From positions 1,364,001 through 1,428,000 of the forward strand of contig NZ_CP042912.1 of the NCBI RefSeq assembly GCF_008087665.1: 64,000 nucleotides of DNA, read 5' to 3'. The notes beneath the pieces were generated by a model, which was not told the DNA's origin, did no database searches, and was given only the letters and a program-made list of their open reading frames with translations. Every line of letters starts with the position of its first letter. Position 1 is the stretch's first letter. The DNA comes from Mariniblastus fucicola (GTDB lineage Bacteria; Planctomycetota; Planctomycetia; Pirellulales; Pirellulaceae). This document shows positions 42,503 through 50,636 of this stretch, piece by piece. The position numbers were made by a program, and so were the translations under genes.

Positions 42503-43435
42503 TTAGCCCAAGTAGCCCGCGATCAACTCTTCCAGTTTGACGATGTCAGCCGAGAACTTGCGAATGCCTTCGGCGGTTTTTTCCGTCGCCATGGCGTCTT
42601 CGTTCATCAGGAAGCGGAACGAATTCTCGTCGCAGTCAACTTTCGCGATGTCCATCGAAGCCGACTTTGCCGCGTCGAGTTTCTGCTCGATCGAGTCCTC
42701 GCTATTTTGAAGTTGCTCAAGAAGTTTTGGGCTGATCGTCAGCAAATCGCAACCGGCAAGCTCAATGATCTGACCAGTGTTGCGAAAGCTCGCACCCATG
42801 ACTTCCGTCTCGTGGCCGAACTTTTTGTAGTAGTGAAAAATCTCGGTGACCGACTGCACTCCAGGGTCTTCGGCGCCGACGTACTCCTTGCCAGTGTCCT
42901 TCTTGTACCAGTCGTAAATGCGACCGACGAAAGGCGAAACCAGTTTGATGTTGCCCTCCGCACACGCGACGGCCTGAACCAGTGAAAACATCAGCGTCAG
43001 GTTGCAGTTAATGGATTCTTTCTGCAGCACCTCAGCCGCGCGAATGCCTTCCCAGGTCGAAGCGATCTTGATCAGAACTCGCTCCCGCGGTGTGCCGGAT
43101 TTTTCGTAAAGCGCAATCAGTTCGCGGGCCTTGTCGATCGTTCCCTGAGTGTTGAAAGAAAGCCGAGCGTCGGTTTCGGTCGAGACACGCCCCGGGACGA
43201 TTTTCAGGATCTCGTTGCCGAACGCGATGAGCACCTGATCGATCGCAGCGTCCACATTGGAAGCCCCGCTGATAGCTTCCTTGACAAGGGTTTCGTACTT
43301 CGAATCGTTGACCGCAGCGAGAATCAGCGACGGATTCGTTGTCGCGTCCTGCGGCTGGTACTCGGCCATGGACTGGAAATCGCCTGTGTCGGCAACGACT
43401 TTGGTGAACTGTTTGAGTTGATCGAGCTGGTTCAT
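42503..43435 (-). CDS. tal: transaldolase
   Basis: Pentose-phosphate enzyme moving dihydroxyacetone between sugar phosphates. 310 residues from ATG 43435 ([20 protein letters not shown]), near the length of E. coli TalB. Key segments: [27 protein letters not shown], the Schiff-base Lys in [35 protein letters not shown] and [13 protein letters not shown]. The frame runs further upstream, but this start matches the family. It converges with moeA with only 12 bp between stops. A separate upstream gene (ychF) is on the same strand but begins about 1.2 kb further upstream. Confidence 0.95.
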   Translation of the reverse strand: MNQLDQLKQFTKVVADTGDFQSMAEYQPQDATTNPSLILAAVNDSKYETLVKEAISGASNVDAAIDQVLIAFGNEILKIVPGRVSTETDARLSFNTQGTIDKARELIALYEKSGTPRERVLIKIASTWEGIRAAEVLQKESINCNLTLMFSLVQAVACAEGNIKLVSPFVGRIYDWYKKDTGKEYVGAEDPGVQSVTEIFHYYKKFGHETEVMGASFRNTGQIIELAGCDLLTISPKLLEQLQNSEDSIEQKLDAAKSASMDIAKVDCDENSFRFLMNEDAMATEKTAEGIRKFSADIVKLEELIAGYLG

Positions 43436-43508
43436 TTTGGTTTTCGGTTTTCTGTGTAAGACTTTCGGGCCGATGCGATGAGTTGATTGTAACATCCGGT
43501 TTCACAGC

Positions 43509-43534
43509 GGTGGCATAGGCTTCCAGGCTGTGAT
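43509..43534 (+). repeat. repeat family 1 copy (26 bp)
   Basis: Begins GGTGGCATAGG and ends GGCTGTGAT (one change from the typical AGCCTGTGAT). Forms an inverted pair with 43556-43580, so the 72-bp stretch can fold as a large hairpin between the transaldolase start and the ychF stop. Confidence 0.85.
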
Positions 43535-43555
43535 TGCATTCGCGCTTCACTCGTC

Positions 43556-43580
43556 CACAGGCTGGAAGCCTATGCCACCT
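43556..43580 (-). repeat. repeat family 1 copy, inverted
   Basis: Reverse orientation of the same motif (plus strand reads CACAGGCTGG...TATGCCACC). Lies 34 bases past the ychF stop codon. Confidence 0.85.
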
Positions 43581-43614
43581 AACGTGCTGGAAACCAGAGC
43601 GATCGCTGGCGTGT

Positions 43615-44703
43615 TTAGTTGCACAAGAAGTGACAGATGTCGCCGTCTTGCACGATGTAGGCCTTGCCTTCGACGCGAAGTTTCCCCGCGTTCTTGATCT
43701 CGTTCTCGCTGCCGTGTTCGACCAGATCATCCAGTGTGAAAACGTTGACGCGGATGAACGTCTTTTCGAAGTCCGTGTGAATCACGCCGGCAGCTTGTGG
43801 AGCAGCCGTTCCAACCGGAACCGTCCAGGCACGGACTTCTTTCTCGCCGGCAGTGAAATAGCTTTGCAAGCCAAGCGTGCGATACGCTTCACGGGCCAAC
43901 ACGTTCAGGGCTGGTTCCTTCAACCCGTAAGCGTCCAGCATCTCGCCGCGATCTTCTGCCGGAACTTCTGCCAGTTCGGATTCGATGCTCGCGCAAACCG
44001 CCACGAAACCCGCCCCAACGCCAGCCGCATACTCGCGAACTTTCGTGGCCAATTCCGAGGTGCCCTCGACGTCGTCCTCGGAAACGTTCGCCACATAGAG
44101 CAACGGCTTGAGCGTCATCAGTCCGAAACTGCGGATGCATTTCTCTTCCGGTTCCGTCAGCTCCAGCTTTCTCAGCGGCGTTTCGGATTCCAGATGAGCA
44201 AGGCACTTGTCGATCACAGCCAGCCGTTCGATCGCTTCCTTGTTTCCGCTTCGCGCCGTCTTGCCGGCTTTCTGCTGAGCCGATTGCAGCGACTCGATAT
44301 CAGCCAACATCAGTTCCATTTCGATCGTTTCAATATCCGCCATCGGATCGACTTGGCCGCTAACATGGATCACGTCGGGATCTTCGAAGCAGCGGACGAC
44401 TTGCAGGATCGCGTCGACGGCTCGGATGTGGCTGAGGAATTTGTTGCCCAGGCCTTCGCCCTCACTGGCGCCTTTCACGATGCCCGCGATATCGACCAGC
44501 TTGACGACCGCCGGGATGACTTTTTGAGGCGTGATGTACGTCGTGATTTTGTCCAGCCGATCGTCCGGGACCGTGATCACGCCTTCGTTTGGCTCGATCG
44601 TGCAGAACGGATAGTTCTCACTGGCAGCGGACTTGGACTCAGTGAGTGCATTAAAAAGCGTGCTTTTGCCGACGTTTGGCAAACCGACGATTCCGGCTTC
44701 CAT
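43615..44703 (-). CDS. ychF: YchF-type ATPase/GTPase
   Basis: Obg-related translation-associated P-loop protein that prefers ATP. 362 residues: [18 protein letters not shown] (Walker A), [10 protein letters not shown] (switch I), [25 protein letters not shown] (G3/switch II), VANVSEDD in the NxxE position that explains ATP preference, and a C-terminal TGS-like domain ([29 protein letters not shown]). The end reads [12 protein letters not shown] where most members have GDVMHFRFN. ATG at 44703. Divergent from the membrane-anchored phosphatase-fold gene. Confidence 0.95.
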   Translation of the reverse strand: MEAGIVGLPNVGKSTLFNALTESKSAASENYPFCTIEPNEGVITVPDDRLDKITTYITPQKVIPAVVKLVDIAGIVKGASEGEGLGNKFLSHIRAVDAILQVVRCFEDPDVIHVSGQVDPMADIETIEMELMLADIESLQSAQQKAGKTARSGNKEAIERLAVIDKCLAHLESETPLRKLELTEPEEKCIRSFGLMTLKPLLYVANVSEDDVEGTSELATKVREYAAGVGAGFVAVCASIESELAEVPAEDRGEMLDAYGLKEPALNVLAREAYRTLGLQSYFTAGEKEVRAWTVPVGTAAPQAAGVIHTDFEKTFIRVNVFTLDDLVEHGSENEIKNAGKLRVEGKAYIVQDGDICHFLCN

Positions 44704-44898
44704 TTTAGAGACTCAGGTTTGGGTGATTGGACAAGCTGGAATGTTAGCGAAAACCTTGCCTTCGTTCCAGCGGATGGCTGATATCGAACGCGCCCGGTCT
44801 GGTGAAAGCTATCCAACGTAGAACTTCTGCGCGTACGCTGATTGGGATATGATAGCGTACGTTGGGGCTACGTTTGAGTTTGTTTGGATCTGCCGCAA

Positions 44899-45954
44899 AT
44901 GCCCAGCCTTCAAGAGTCTCCCGTGAATGACGAACAAAATGGAATTCAAAAACACAGACTCATTCGTTGGGTTGGGCGGCGAATCCTCAGTACATCAGCT
45001 GCCGCGTTGACTATTGTTGTCGTCACAACGTTGGCCGGTTTTTTCGCGCGGCACCACTGGCTTGCCGACCTGTACACTAACCTGCGGATGCAGCAGGTTA
45101 TCGGATTGATCGGCGTGGGAACTATTCTTGCGATCGGTCGTCATTGGAAATGGGTTGTCATAGCGTTCGTCACGCTCTGTGTTCATGTTCCGTGGTTCGC
45201 TTCCGCCCTGGTGCCGGAGCGTCCCACCGTTGGCGATGTTCCGGATGGTCAACGTGAATTGGTTGTCATGACGTTGAATGTTCTGACTTCGAACCGGCAA
45301 CACGATAAAGTCCTCCAGCAGATAGAGACTGCCAGTCCGGACGTATTCACGATCCTCGAGCTTGGAACTCCGCTGCACGAGCGATTGGAAGATGGGCTGT
45401 CCTCGACTTATCCGTACCGGACCACGCTGCCACAAGACGGAGGCAATTTTGGTATTGGCCTCTATTCGAAACATCCGCTGACGGATGTTGACAGCTTTTC
45501 GACGAACATAGATAGCATCCTGTCGATCGGAGCGACGGTGACGGTCGAATCTGCTGCGTACCGTATTATCGCGACTCACCCTTTACCGCCGATCGGCCGC
45601 GATGGGTTCCAGTCGCGAAACGAACATCTGCAGATGTTGGGGGATCGAGTCGCTGGACTTCGCCGCGGCAACGGTAGCGTGCCTGTTGTCGTGATGGGCG
45701 ACCTGAACCTTACGCCATGGTCGCCGCTGTTTGGTGATTTCGAATCCCGGTCGGGGTTGAAGCTGGCCCAAAGTGGCCAGGGGATCATTCCGACCTGGTA
45801 TGCGAAGCCAAAGCCAATATTCCCGTTCGGGCTGGTTCTGGACCATGTTCTGCTGAGCGATGATCTGCAATGTGTTCGCCGCGAGGTCGGTGGGGACGTC
45901 GGCTCCGATCACAGAGCCGTAATTGTCACATTTGCGAACCGAAACACCAAATAG
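44899..45954 (+). CDS. membrane-anchored endonuclease/exonuclease/phosphatase-family protein
   Basis: 351 residues from ATG 44899 (MPSLQESP); a TTG at 44884 and a GTG at 44926 are alternatives, none with a clear Shine-Dalgarno. Three N-terminal membrane helices (about 30-110) precede a DNase I-like domain: LVVMTLNVLTSNRQHDKV (metal Asn), FTILELG (metal Glu), ATHPLPPIGRDG (His), VVVMGDLNLTPWSPLF (Asp/Asn pair) and the closing GSDHRAVIV (Ser-Asp-His). All the expected catalytic residues are present, with the active domain predicted on the outer face of the inner membrane. Members of this arrangement are common; the substrate (nucleic acid, phosphoester or lipid) is unknown. An 8-bp dyad CGTACGCT/AGCGTACG (44832-44861) lies upstream. 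Confidence 0.85.
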   Translation: MPSLQESPVNDEQNGIQKHRLIRWVGRRILSTSAAALTIVVVTTLAGFFARHHWLADLYTNLRMQQVIGLIGVGTILAIGRHWKWVVIAFVTLCVHVPWFASALVPERPTVGDVPDGQRELVVMTLNVLTSNRQHDKVLQQIETASPDVFTILELGTPLHERLEDGLSSTYPYRTTLPQDGGNFGIGLYSKHPLTDVDSFSTNIDSILSIGATVTVESAAYRIIATHPLPPIGRDGFQSRNEHLQMLGDRVAGLRRGNGSVPVVVMGDLNLTPWSPLFGDFESRSGLKLAQSGQGIIPTWYAKPKPIFPFGLVLDHVLLSDDLQCVRREVGGDVGSDHRAVIVTFANRNTK

Positions 45955-45969
45955 TCGACTTGTAGCGGG

Positions 45970-46027
45970 CTAGGCACTGTTTGACAAATAGATTTTCATG
46001 TCGTCAACGGGGCCAAACAGTGCCTGG
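45970..46027 (+). repeat. palindromic repeat family 2, copy B
   Basis: 11-bp inverted repeat AGGCACTGTTT (45972-45982) and AAACAGTGCCT (46015-46025) separated by 32 bases. It aligns over nearly its whole length with the first part of copy A at 23658. It lies 15 bases after the stop of the phosphatase-fold gene. Confidence 0.8.
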
Positions 46028-46069
46028 ATCGCCCCTGCGATTCGTCTGCCCATCGGGGGCATCAGCTCT

Positions 46070-46088
46070 GCTTTTTCCCGGAAAAAGC
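46070..46088. promoter_or_regulatory. 19-bp perfect palindrome upstream of rpsD
   Basis: GCTTTTTCCCGGAAAAAGC, fully symmetrical around base 46079. It ends two bases before a -35-like box, so it is placed like an operator or activator site. No T-run follows it, so it is unlikely to be a simple terminator. Confidence 0.45.
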
Positions 46089-46090
46089 CC

Positions 46091-46120
46091 TTGCAAAACT
46101 GGCGTTTTCCGCGATATTGT
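46091..46120 (+). promoter_or_regulatory. candidate rpsD promoter
   Basis: TTGCAA (46091-46096) and TATTGT (46115-46120) with an 18-base spacer, each four of six to sigma-70 consensus. About 150 bases of leader would separate it from the rpsD start, room for an autoregulatory structure. Confidence 0.35.
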
Positions 46121-46266
46121 CCGATCTTTGAAACTTGGCCTCGCTCGGTGAACTCCGGTGTCGAGAGCCAGACTGACGCAGAGCTGGGCTATGGCCCGAA
46201 ATTGCCGGGACGTCCCGGAAAGCTTTCGCCAGAAATTCACCAACCGCTCACGAAGGAGCATTGAAG

Positions 46267-46881
46267 ATGGCACGTTATACAGGGCCCAAGGGCCGCATCA
46301 ACCGTCGTTTGCAAACGGCAATCTACGAATCCGCTGGAGCACTCAAGGCTCTGGACAAGCGTGGCAACCAGCCTCCTGGTATGCACACTCGCTTCCGTCG
46401 TCCGTCCAACTATGGACAGGCTTTGATGGAAAAGCAAAAGATCAAGCACTATTACGGATTGGGCGAACGCCAACTGCGTCGCTATTTCGATAAAGCGACT
46501 CGCCAAAAAGGTAACACCGGTGCGAACCTGTTGATGCTCTGTGAGAAGCGTATCGACAACGTTATCCGCATGGTTGGTCTGTGCAAGACGCGTCCTCAAG
46601 CCCGTCAAGGTGTGGCTCACGGTCACTTCCTGGTCAACGGAGCCAAAATGGACCGTCCTTCGTATCAGGTTCGTCCTGGCGATGTGATTAGCATCCGCCC
46701 AAAAGGTAACTTGCTGCGTTACTACCAAACGGTTCGCGAATCTGGCGTTGAGGGCGAAGGCATCGATTGGGTTTCTTTCGATACCGAAAAACTGACCGCA
46801 ACGGTTCAGGGTGCTCCTTCGGCCGAAGACATTTCGCTTCCAGTAGACGCCAACACGGTCGTCGAATTCCTGTCGCGTTAA
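46267..46881 (+). CDS. rpsD: 30S ribosomal protein uS4
   Basis: 204 residues from ATG 46267 (MARYTGPKGRINRRL), with a GGAG Shine-Dalgarno 8 bases upstream; a TTG at 46261 is disfavoured. Conserved S4 elements: PPGMHTRFRRPSNYGQALMEKQKIKHYYGLGERQLRRYF and the S4 RNA-binding domain (CEKRIDNVIRMVGLCKTRPQARQGVAHGHFLVNGAKM, then PSYQVRPGDVISIR). No zinc-binding Cys set at the N-terminus. The gene is alone rather than in the alpha operon with rpsM, rpsK and rpoA. It has its own promoter-like region and a hairpin pair after it. Confidence 0.97.
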   Translation: MARYTGPKGRINRRLQTAIYESAGALKALDKRGNQPPGMHTRFRRPSNYGQALMEKQKIKHYYGLGERQLRRYFDKATRQKGNTGANLLMLCEKRIDNVIRMVGLCKTRPQARQGVAHGHFLVNGAKMDRPSYQVRPGDVISIRPKGNLLRYYQTVRESGVEGEGIDWVSFDTEKLTATVQGAPSAEDISLPVDANTVVEFLSR

Positions 46882-46932
46882 TAACGTCAGCAGAATCATC
46901 GAACGTCGCGTTCAGGTTCTGACAAACATCGC

Positions 46933-46974
46933 CCTTCCGCCCTTCCAGGCGGGAGGGTCAGCGTTTTTACGCTG
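46933..46974 (+). terminator. probable terminator region after rpsD (two hairpins)
   Basis: First hairpin CCCTTCCGCC/GGCGGGAGGG with a 6-base loop (46933-46958, one G-T pair), then AGCGT-TTTT-ACGCT (46961-46974). A T-run forms the loop of the second hairpin rather than following it, so the mechanism is uncertain, but its place 51 bases after the rpsD stop fits termination. Confidence 0.5.
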
Positions 46975-47008
46975 GGAGGGCACATCAGCAACAGCCCTCA
47001 ACTATCAA

Positions 47009-47065
47009 ATAACCCGAAGTGGCCGAAGTCGCAGCAACCTGCACCTCGCATACGCTTCGGGTTAT
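47009..47065. promoter_or_regulatory. 11-bp inverted repeat upstream of lpd
   Basis: ATAACCCGAAG (47009-47019) and CTTCGGGTTAT (47055-47065) are perfect reverse complements, 35 bases apart, ending 48 bases before the lpd start. Could be an mRNA stem in the leader or paired operator half-sites. Confidence 0.45.
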
Positions 47066-47113
47066 GATTTTGTACGGCGGTAACCTTGCCGCTTCAACTT
47101 TCAGGAAAATCAA

Positions 47114-48541
47114 ATGCAAACTCAACTGGTCGTAATCGGTGGCGGTCCTGGTGGCTACGCGGCAGCTTTCCTCGCAGCAGACGAAGGCATGGAAGTGGTC
47201 ATCGTCGAGGCCGACGTTCGGCTCGGCGGAACCTGTTTGATCCGCGGATGCATTCCGTCCAAAGCCCTGTTGCATGTGGCTCGCGTCCTTTCGGAGACCG
47301 CTGAGCTGGAACACGATTGGGGCGTCAGTTTTGGCACGCCGCAGATTGAGCTGGAGAAACTTCGCGATCGCAAAAACCGCGTCGTCGACACGCTCACCGG
47401 CGGACTCGATGGACTTGCCAAGCAACGCAAGGTCACCGTTGTGCAGGCTCGAGCCAAGTTTGTGAACTCAACGACGATTGAGCTTGAAGGCGATCACGAA
47501 TCGATTCCGGAAGGCAAGCAGATTACCTTTGAGCACGCAATTATCGCGACAGGTAGCGTGCCGGCGATGCCTGGAGCTTTCAATCTTGGCTCCGATCGCG
47601 TGATGGATTCGACGGGTGCTTTGAATCTGGCCGACATCCCGGAATCGATGTTGGTCATCGGCGGCGGATACATCGGCCTGGAAATGGGAACCGTTTACGC
47701 GAACCTTGGAACACAAGTCAGCGTGGTCGAATTGCAGGATGGGTTGCTGATGGGCGCCGATCGCGATTTGGTTCGTCCGTTGGAAAAGCACCTCAAAGTT
47801 CTGTTCAACGAACGGATCTTCCTGGAAACGAAAGTCGGTTCGCTGTCTCTCGATGGCGACAAAGTTCAGGTGACGTTTGAGGGCCCGAAGAAGTTTGGCA
47901 CCGAGTCCTACGATCGCGTCTTGGTTTCGGTTGGGCGTTGGCCAAACACAAAGAACCTTGGCCTTGAAAATACATCTGTTCAGACGGACGAAAAAGGCTT
48001 CGTCAAGCACGATGGATCGCTGCGGACTGACGACGCAAATATCTTTGTGATCGGCGACGCGGCTGGCGAACCAATGCTGGCTCACAAAGCCAACCACGAG
48101 GGTCGTCACGCGATTGAGGTCATTCTCGGTCATGCGACAACGTTCGACCGACGCACGATTCCTGCGGTCGTCTTCACCGATCCGGAAATCGCATGGACAG
48201 GACTGACGGTAGAAGAAGCGAAGGCTCAAAACGTTCCGCACGAAGTCGTGAAGTATCCGTGGGCTGCCAGCGGTCGTGCTCAGGCGATCGGCCGCACCGA
48301 AGGGGTGACGAAATGGCTGGTCGATCCTGAAAGCGAACAGGTTATTGGCTGTGGCATCGTTGGCCCGGGGGCTGGTGAGCTGATCGCCGAAGCCGCGTTG
48401 GCGATCGAGATGGGCTGCGAAGTCCGCGACATCTCCGAGACGATTCACGCGCATCCGACGCTTAGCGAAACGATGATGAACGCTGCGGAAGTATTCTACG
48501 GCACCGCGACCGAGATCTATCGCCCAAAGCGTAAGAAGTAA
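47114..48541 (+). CDS. lpdA: dihydrolipoyl dehydrogenase
   Basis: FAD-dependent disulfide oxidoreductase, the E3 of 2-oxoacid dehydrogenase complexes. 475 residues: FAD-binding VVIGGGPGGYAAAFLAADEG, the redox-active disulfide GGTCLIRGCIPSKALL (Cys-x4-Cys), NAD-binding LVIGGGYIGLEMGTVYANLG, the second FAD contact FVIGDAAGEPMLAHKA and the interface motif HAHPTLSETMMNAAE with the catalytic His. ATG at 47114. No E1 or E2 genes are adjacent, so it probably serves several complexes. Degenerate and typical family 1 repeats follow within 60 bases of its stop. Confidence 0.95.
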   Translation: MQTQLVVIGGGPGGYAAAFLAADEGMEVVIVEADVRLGGTCLIRGCIPSKALLHVARVLSETAELEHDWGVSFGTPQIELEKLRDRKNRVVDTLTGGLDGLAKQRKVTVVQARAKFVNSTTIELEGDHESIPEGKQITFEHAIIATGSVPAMPGAFNLGSDRVMDSTGALNLADIPESMLVIGGGYIGLEMGTVYANLGTQVSVVELQDGLLMGADRDLVRPLEKHLKVLFNERIFLETKVGSLSLDGDKVQVTFEGPKKFGTESYDRVLVSVGRWPNTKNLGLENTSVQTDEKGFVKHDGSLRTDDANIFVIGDAAGEPMLAHKANHEGRHAIEVILGHATTFDRRTIPAVVFTDPEIAWTGLTVEEAKAQNVPHEVVKYPWAASGRAQAIGRTEGVTKWLVDPESEQVIGCGIVGPGAGELIAEAALAIEMGCEVRDISETIHAHPTLSETMMNAAEVFYGTATEIYRPKRKK

Positions 48542-48550
48542 CTGACAAAA

Positions 48551-48576
48551 GATGGCATGGGTTCCAACCTGTGATT
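48551..48576 (+). repeat. repeat family 1, degenerate copy
   Basis: GATGGCATGGG then TTCCAACCTGTGATTG: same plan as the family with several changes. Starts 10 bases after the lpd stop. It continues into GCATTGGGGTTC, a flank shared with the next copy, so the duplicated unit is longer than the core (about 38 bp). Confidence 0.7.
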
Positions 48577-48592
48577 GCATTGGGGTTCGAGG

Positions 48593-48618
48593 GGTGGCAT
48601 AGGCTTCCAGCCTGTGAT
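48593..48618 (+). repeat. repeat family 1 copy
   Basis: Exact consensus copy (GGTGGCATAGG ... CCAGCCTGTGAT), in direct orientation to the degenerate copy 42 bases upstream and followed by TGCATTGGGTTC, as that copy is. Confidence 0.9.
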
Positions 48619-48792
48619 TGCATTGGGTTCCAAAGTTGACATCCGCCTCAAAGCTTTAACCGCAACGTCCGCTTCGGCACGTTGTTGCTGTCTCGCCTTT
48701 CCGCCCGTGATCACATCCGATACCCTATTCCCGTCACTCTCCCTCCGGGCGAAAGTGGCATTTTCAGACCGAAAACCGTAAGCCGAAAAACC

Positions 48793-49644
48793 ATGTTCCG
48801 CTACGTTCTCCGCTCCAAACGCGAAATCAAAAAGATGCGTGCGGCCGGACTTGTTGTCTGGGAAGCTCATCAGTCTGCGGCTCGAATGATCGGACCCGGG
48901 GTCTCGACCGCCGAAATCAATCAGGTCTACATCGACGTGTTTGCTCGGCACGACGCCACGCCCCTGTTTCTCAACTACGGTGGAACCGAAGAGCGTCCGC
49001 CCTTCCCTGCCGAGATCTGTGCGTCGATCAATGACGAAGTCGTCCACGGGATTCCGTCTGCAGGTCGCGTCCTCGAAGAAGGCGACATCATCGCCGTCGA
49101 TACGGGCTGTCGAGTCAACGGTTGGTGCGGCGACGCAGCGGTGACTCACGCAATCGGCGAAATTGATGACGAAGCCGCGAAGCTATTGCAGGTGACTCAG
49201 CAAACGCTCGACCTTGCCACCGACGCGATGGGTCGCTGCAGCAAGTGGTCGGAAGTCGCCAAAGAAATGGAAGACTTCGTCCATGCAGGCGGCTTTTCCG
49301 TTGTCGAAGAAATGGTCGGCCACGGCATCGGGAAGGAATTGCACGAACCGCCGCAGGTTCCGAACTATCTTTCTCCGTCACTGAAAGCCAGCGAAGATTT
49401 CGACCTCCGGCCTGGCCTGGTTCTGGCCGTCGAGCCAATGGTCAACGCGGGCGTCAAGGAAATCCTGGAAGAGGACGACGGTTGGACGATCGTAACGGGC
49501 GACGCCAAGCCCAGTGCTCATTTCGAGCACACGTTGGCCATCACCGCTGACGGCGTCAAGCGTCTGACAGGCCCGCCGAACGACGAAGAACTTTCGTCGA
49601 TGCCGGAGTGGCTTCACGATTCAAGCAAATGGCTGATTTGGTAA
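48793..49644 (+). CDS. map: type I methionine aminopeptidase
   Basis: 283 residues from ATG 48793 (MFRYVLRSKREIKKMRAAG). Removes N-terminal Met. The five metal ligands of the pita-bread fold are visible: Asp in IAVDTGC, Asp in GDAAVTH, His in GHGIGKELHEPP, Glu in VLAVEPMV and Glu in FEHTLAI; the His of VVHGIPS is also there. The C-terminus extends about 20 residues past the last ligand segment with a Trp-rich end (LHDSSKWLIW). The frame opens upstream through repeat sequence, but this start fits the family. Confidence 0.95.
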   Translation: MFRYVLRSKREIKKMRAAGLVVWEAHQSAARMIGPGVSTAEINQVYIDVFARHDATPLFLNYGGTEERPPFPAEICASINDEVVHGIPSAGRVLEEGDIIAVDTGCRVNGWCGDAAVTHAIGEIDDEAAKLLQVTQQTLDLATDAMGRCSKWSEVAKEMEDFVHAGGFSVVEEMVGHGIGKELHEPPQVPNYLSPSLKASEDFDLRPGLVLAVEPMVNAGVKEILEEDDGWTIVTGDAKPSAHFEHTLAITADGVKRLTGPPNDEELSSMPEWLHDSSKWLIW

Positions 49645-49687
49645 ACCCTTTTGATTCGTCGCTTGTTGGCAAGTGCGGCCTGTGAGC

Positions 49688-49714
49688 GGCGGCATGGGTT
49701 TACAGCCAGTGACC
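49688..49714 (+). repeat. repeat family 1, degenerate copy
   Basis: GGCGGCATGGG with TTTACAGCCAGTGACC; a diverged copy just ahead of a consensus copy, the same doublet arrangement as at 48551/48593. Confidence 0.65.
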
Positions 49715-49715
49715 G

Positions 49716-49741
49716 GGTGGCATAGGCTTCCAGCCTGTGAT
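49716..49741 (+). repeat. repeat family 1 copy
   Basis: Consensus copy 72 bases after the map stop and 45 bases before the HlyIII-type start. Confidence 0.9.
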
Positions 49742-49785
49742 CGTAGTTCAAACACGAATTCGTTCCCGCAACGAGAGCTTCATCG

Positions 49786-50496
49786 ATGGACGAATGGTAT
49801 TCGATTAGCGGATTCAATGATCCGATGAGCAGCCTGTCTCATCTGGTGGGGCTGGTTCTGTTCGCCGCCTTCTCGATCTTTCTTGTGATCTCTGCCTGGC
49901 ATTCGCGTTCAAAGCTGTTGTTCAGTTTGCAATTCATTGCCGCCACGCTTTTCATGCTGTCGATGAGCTTCGTCTATCACATGATGGCGATTGGCAGCAC
50001 GGCCCGAGAAGTCATGTTGCGGTTGGACGTTGCATCCATCTTCATTTTGATCGCCAGCACTTTCACCGTCATTCACGGCATGCTGTTCGTTGGCCGCAAA
50101 CGCTGGATGATTCCGACTGCGTTGTGGTCGATTGTGATTGTTGGCGTGACACTTCGCACCATTTTCTTCCACAGTATTCCATCCGTTGTCGGTGACGGGA
50201 TCTTTTTGCTGATGGGTTGGCTGGGCGCGGCGTCATCGTGGCTGTTGTGGAAAGAATTCGGTTTCGAGGGCATCAAGCTGGTCGTCATCGGCGGCCTGTT
50301 CTACACGGTCGGAGCGTTGATCAATGCTACTGGCCAGCCAGTTTTCATCCAGAAAGTCTGGGGCCCGCACGAGACATTTCATTTGCTGGTCCTTGCCGGA
50401 CTGGGAACCCATTGGGCTTTCGTTTGGTCGATCGCAGACGGTTCGTTTCAGAGAAACGTGGTCAAGGCTTCCAGACGTAATCGTTTGAATGGCTAA
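49786..50496 (+). CDS. hemolysin III / PAQR-family membrane protein
   Basis: 236 residues, seven predicted membrane helices. The family's conserved polar residues are present: Ser and His in SSLSHLVGLVL (helix 1), SFVYHM with the His after the helix 2 Ser, an Asp in RLDVASIFILIASTFT (helix 3), and His-x3-His in PHETFHLLVLAGLGTHW (helix 7). PAQR/HlyIII proteins are probably membrane hydrolases of ceramide-like or other lipids; haemolysis is a historical label. ATG at 49786. Single-gene unit between repeat copies. Confidence 0.9.
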   Translation: MDEWYSISGFNDPMSSLSHLVGLVLFAAFSIFLVISAWHSRSKLLFSLQFIAATLFMLSMSFVYHMMAIGSTAREVMLRLDVASIFILIASTFTVIHGMLFVGRKRWMIPTALWSIVIVGVTLRTIFFHSIPSVVGDGIFLLMGWLGAASSWLLWKEFGFEGIKLVVIGGLFYTVGALINATGQPVFIQKVWGPHETFHLLVLAGLGTHWAFVWSIADGSFQRNVVKASRRNRLNG

Positions 50497-50583
50497 GTCA
50501 GTCTTGAGCCTTCGAAACTGAATGTTTGCGGAAGATAATATTTTTCCTGATGTGGAACGAAATCCACACTCTGGACGTCTCAG

Positions 50584-50618
50584 CTAGGCACTGTATGAGT
50601 TTGCCAAACAGTGCTTAA
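50584..50618 (+). repeat. palindromic repeat family 2, short copy C
   Basis: CTAGGCACTGT (50584-50594) and ACAGTGC (50608-50614) form a short hairpin; same ends as copy B with the middle deleted. It lies just upstream of the ankyrin gene start, so it may be in its leader. Confidence 0.6.
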
Positions 50619-50636
50619 ATCTCAACTGAGTTTTGG

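Noticed and set aside
43534-44781. Plus-strand open frame of 415 codons opposite ychF
   Set aside because: YchF motifs are unambiguous on the minus strand; the other frame is a shadow that begins inside repeat family 1.
48517-49149. Minus-strand open frame with repeated GWKP-type peptides near the map start
   Set aside because: The peptides come from translating repeat family 1; the frame is antisense to map.
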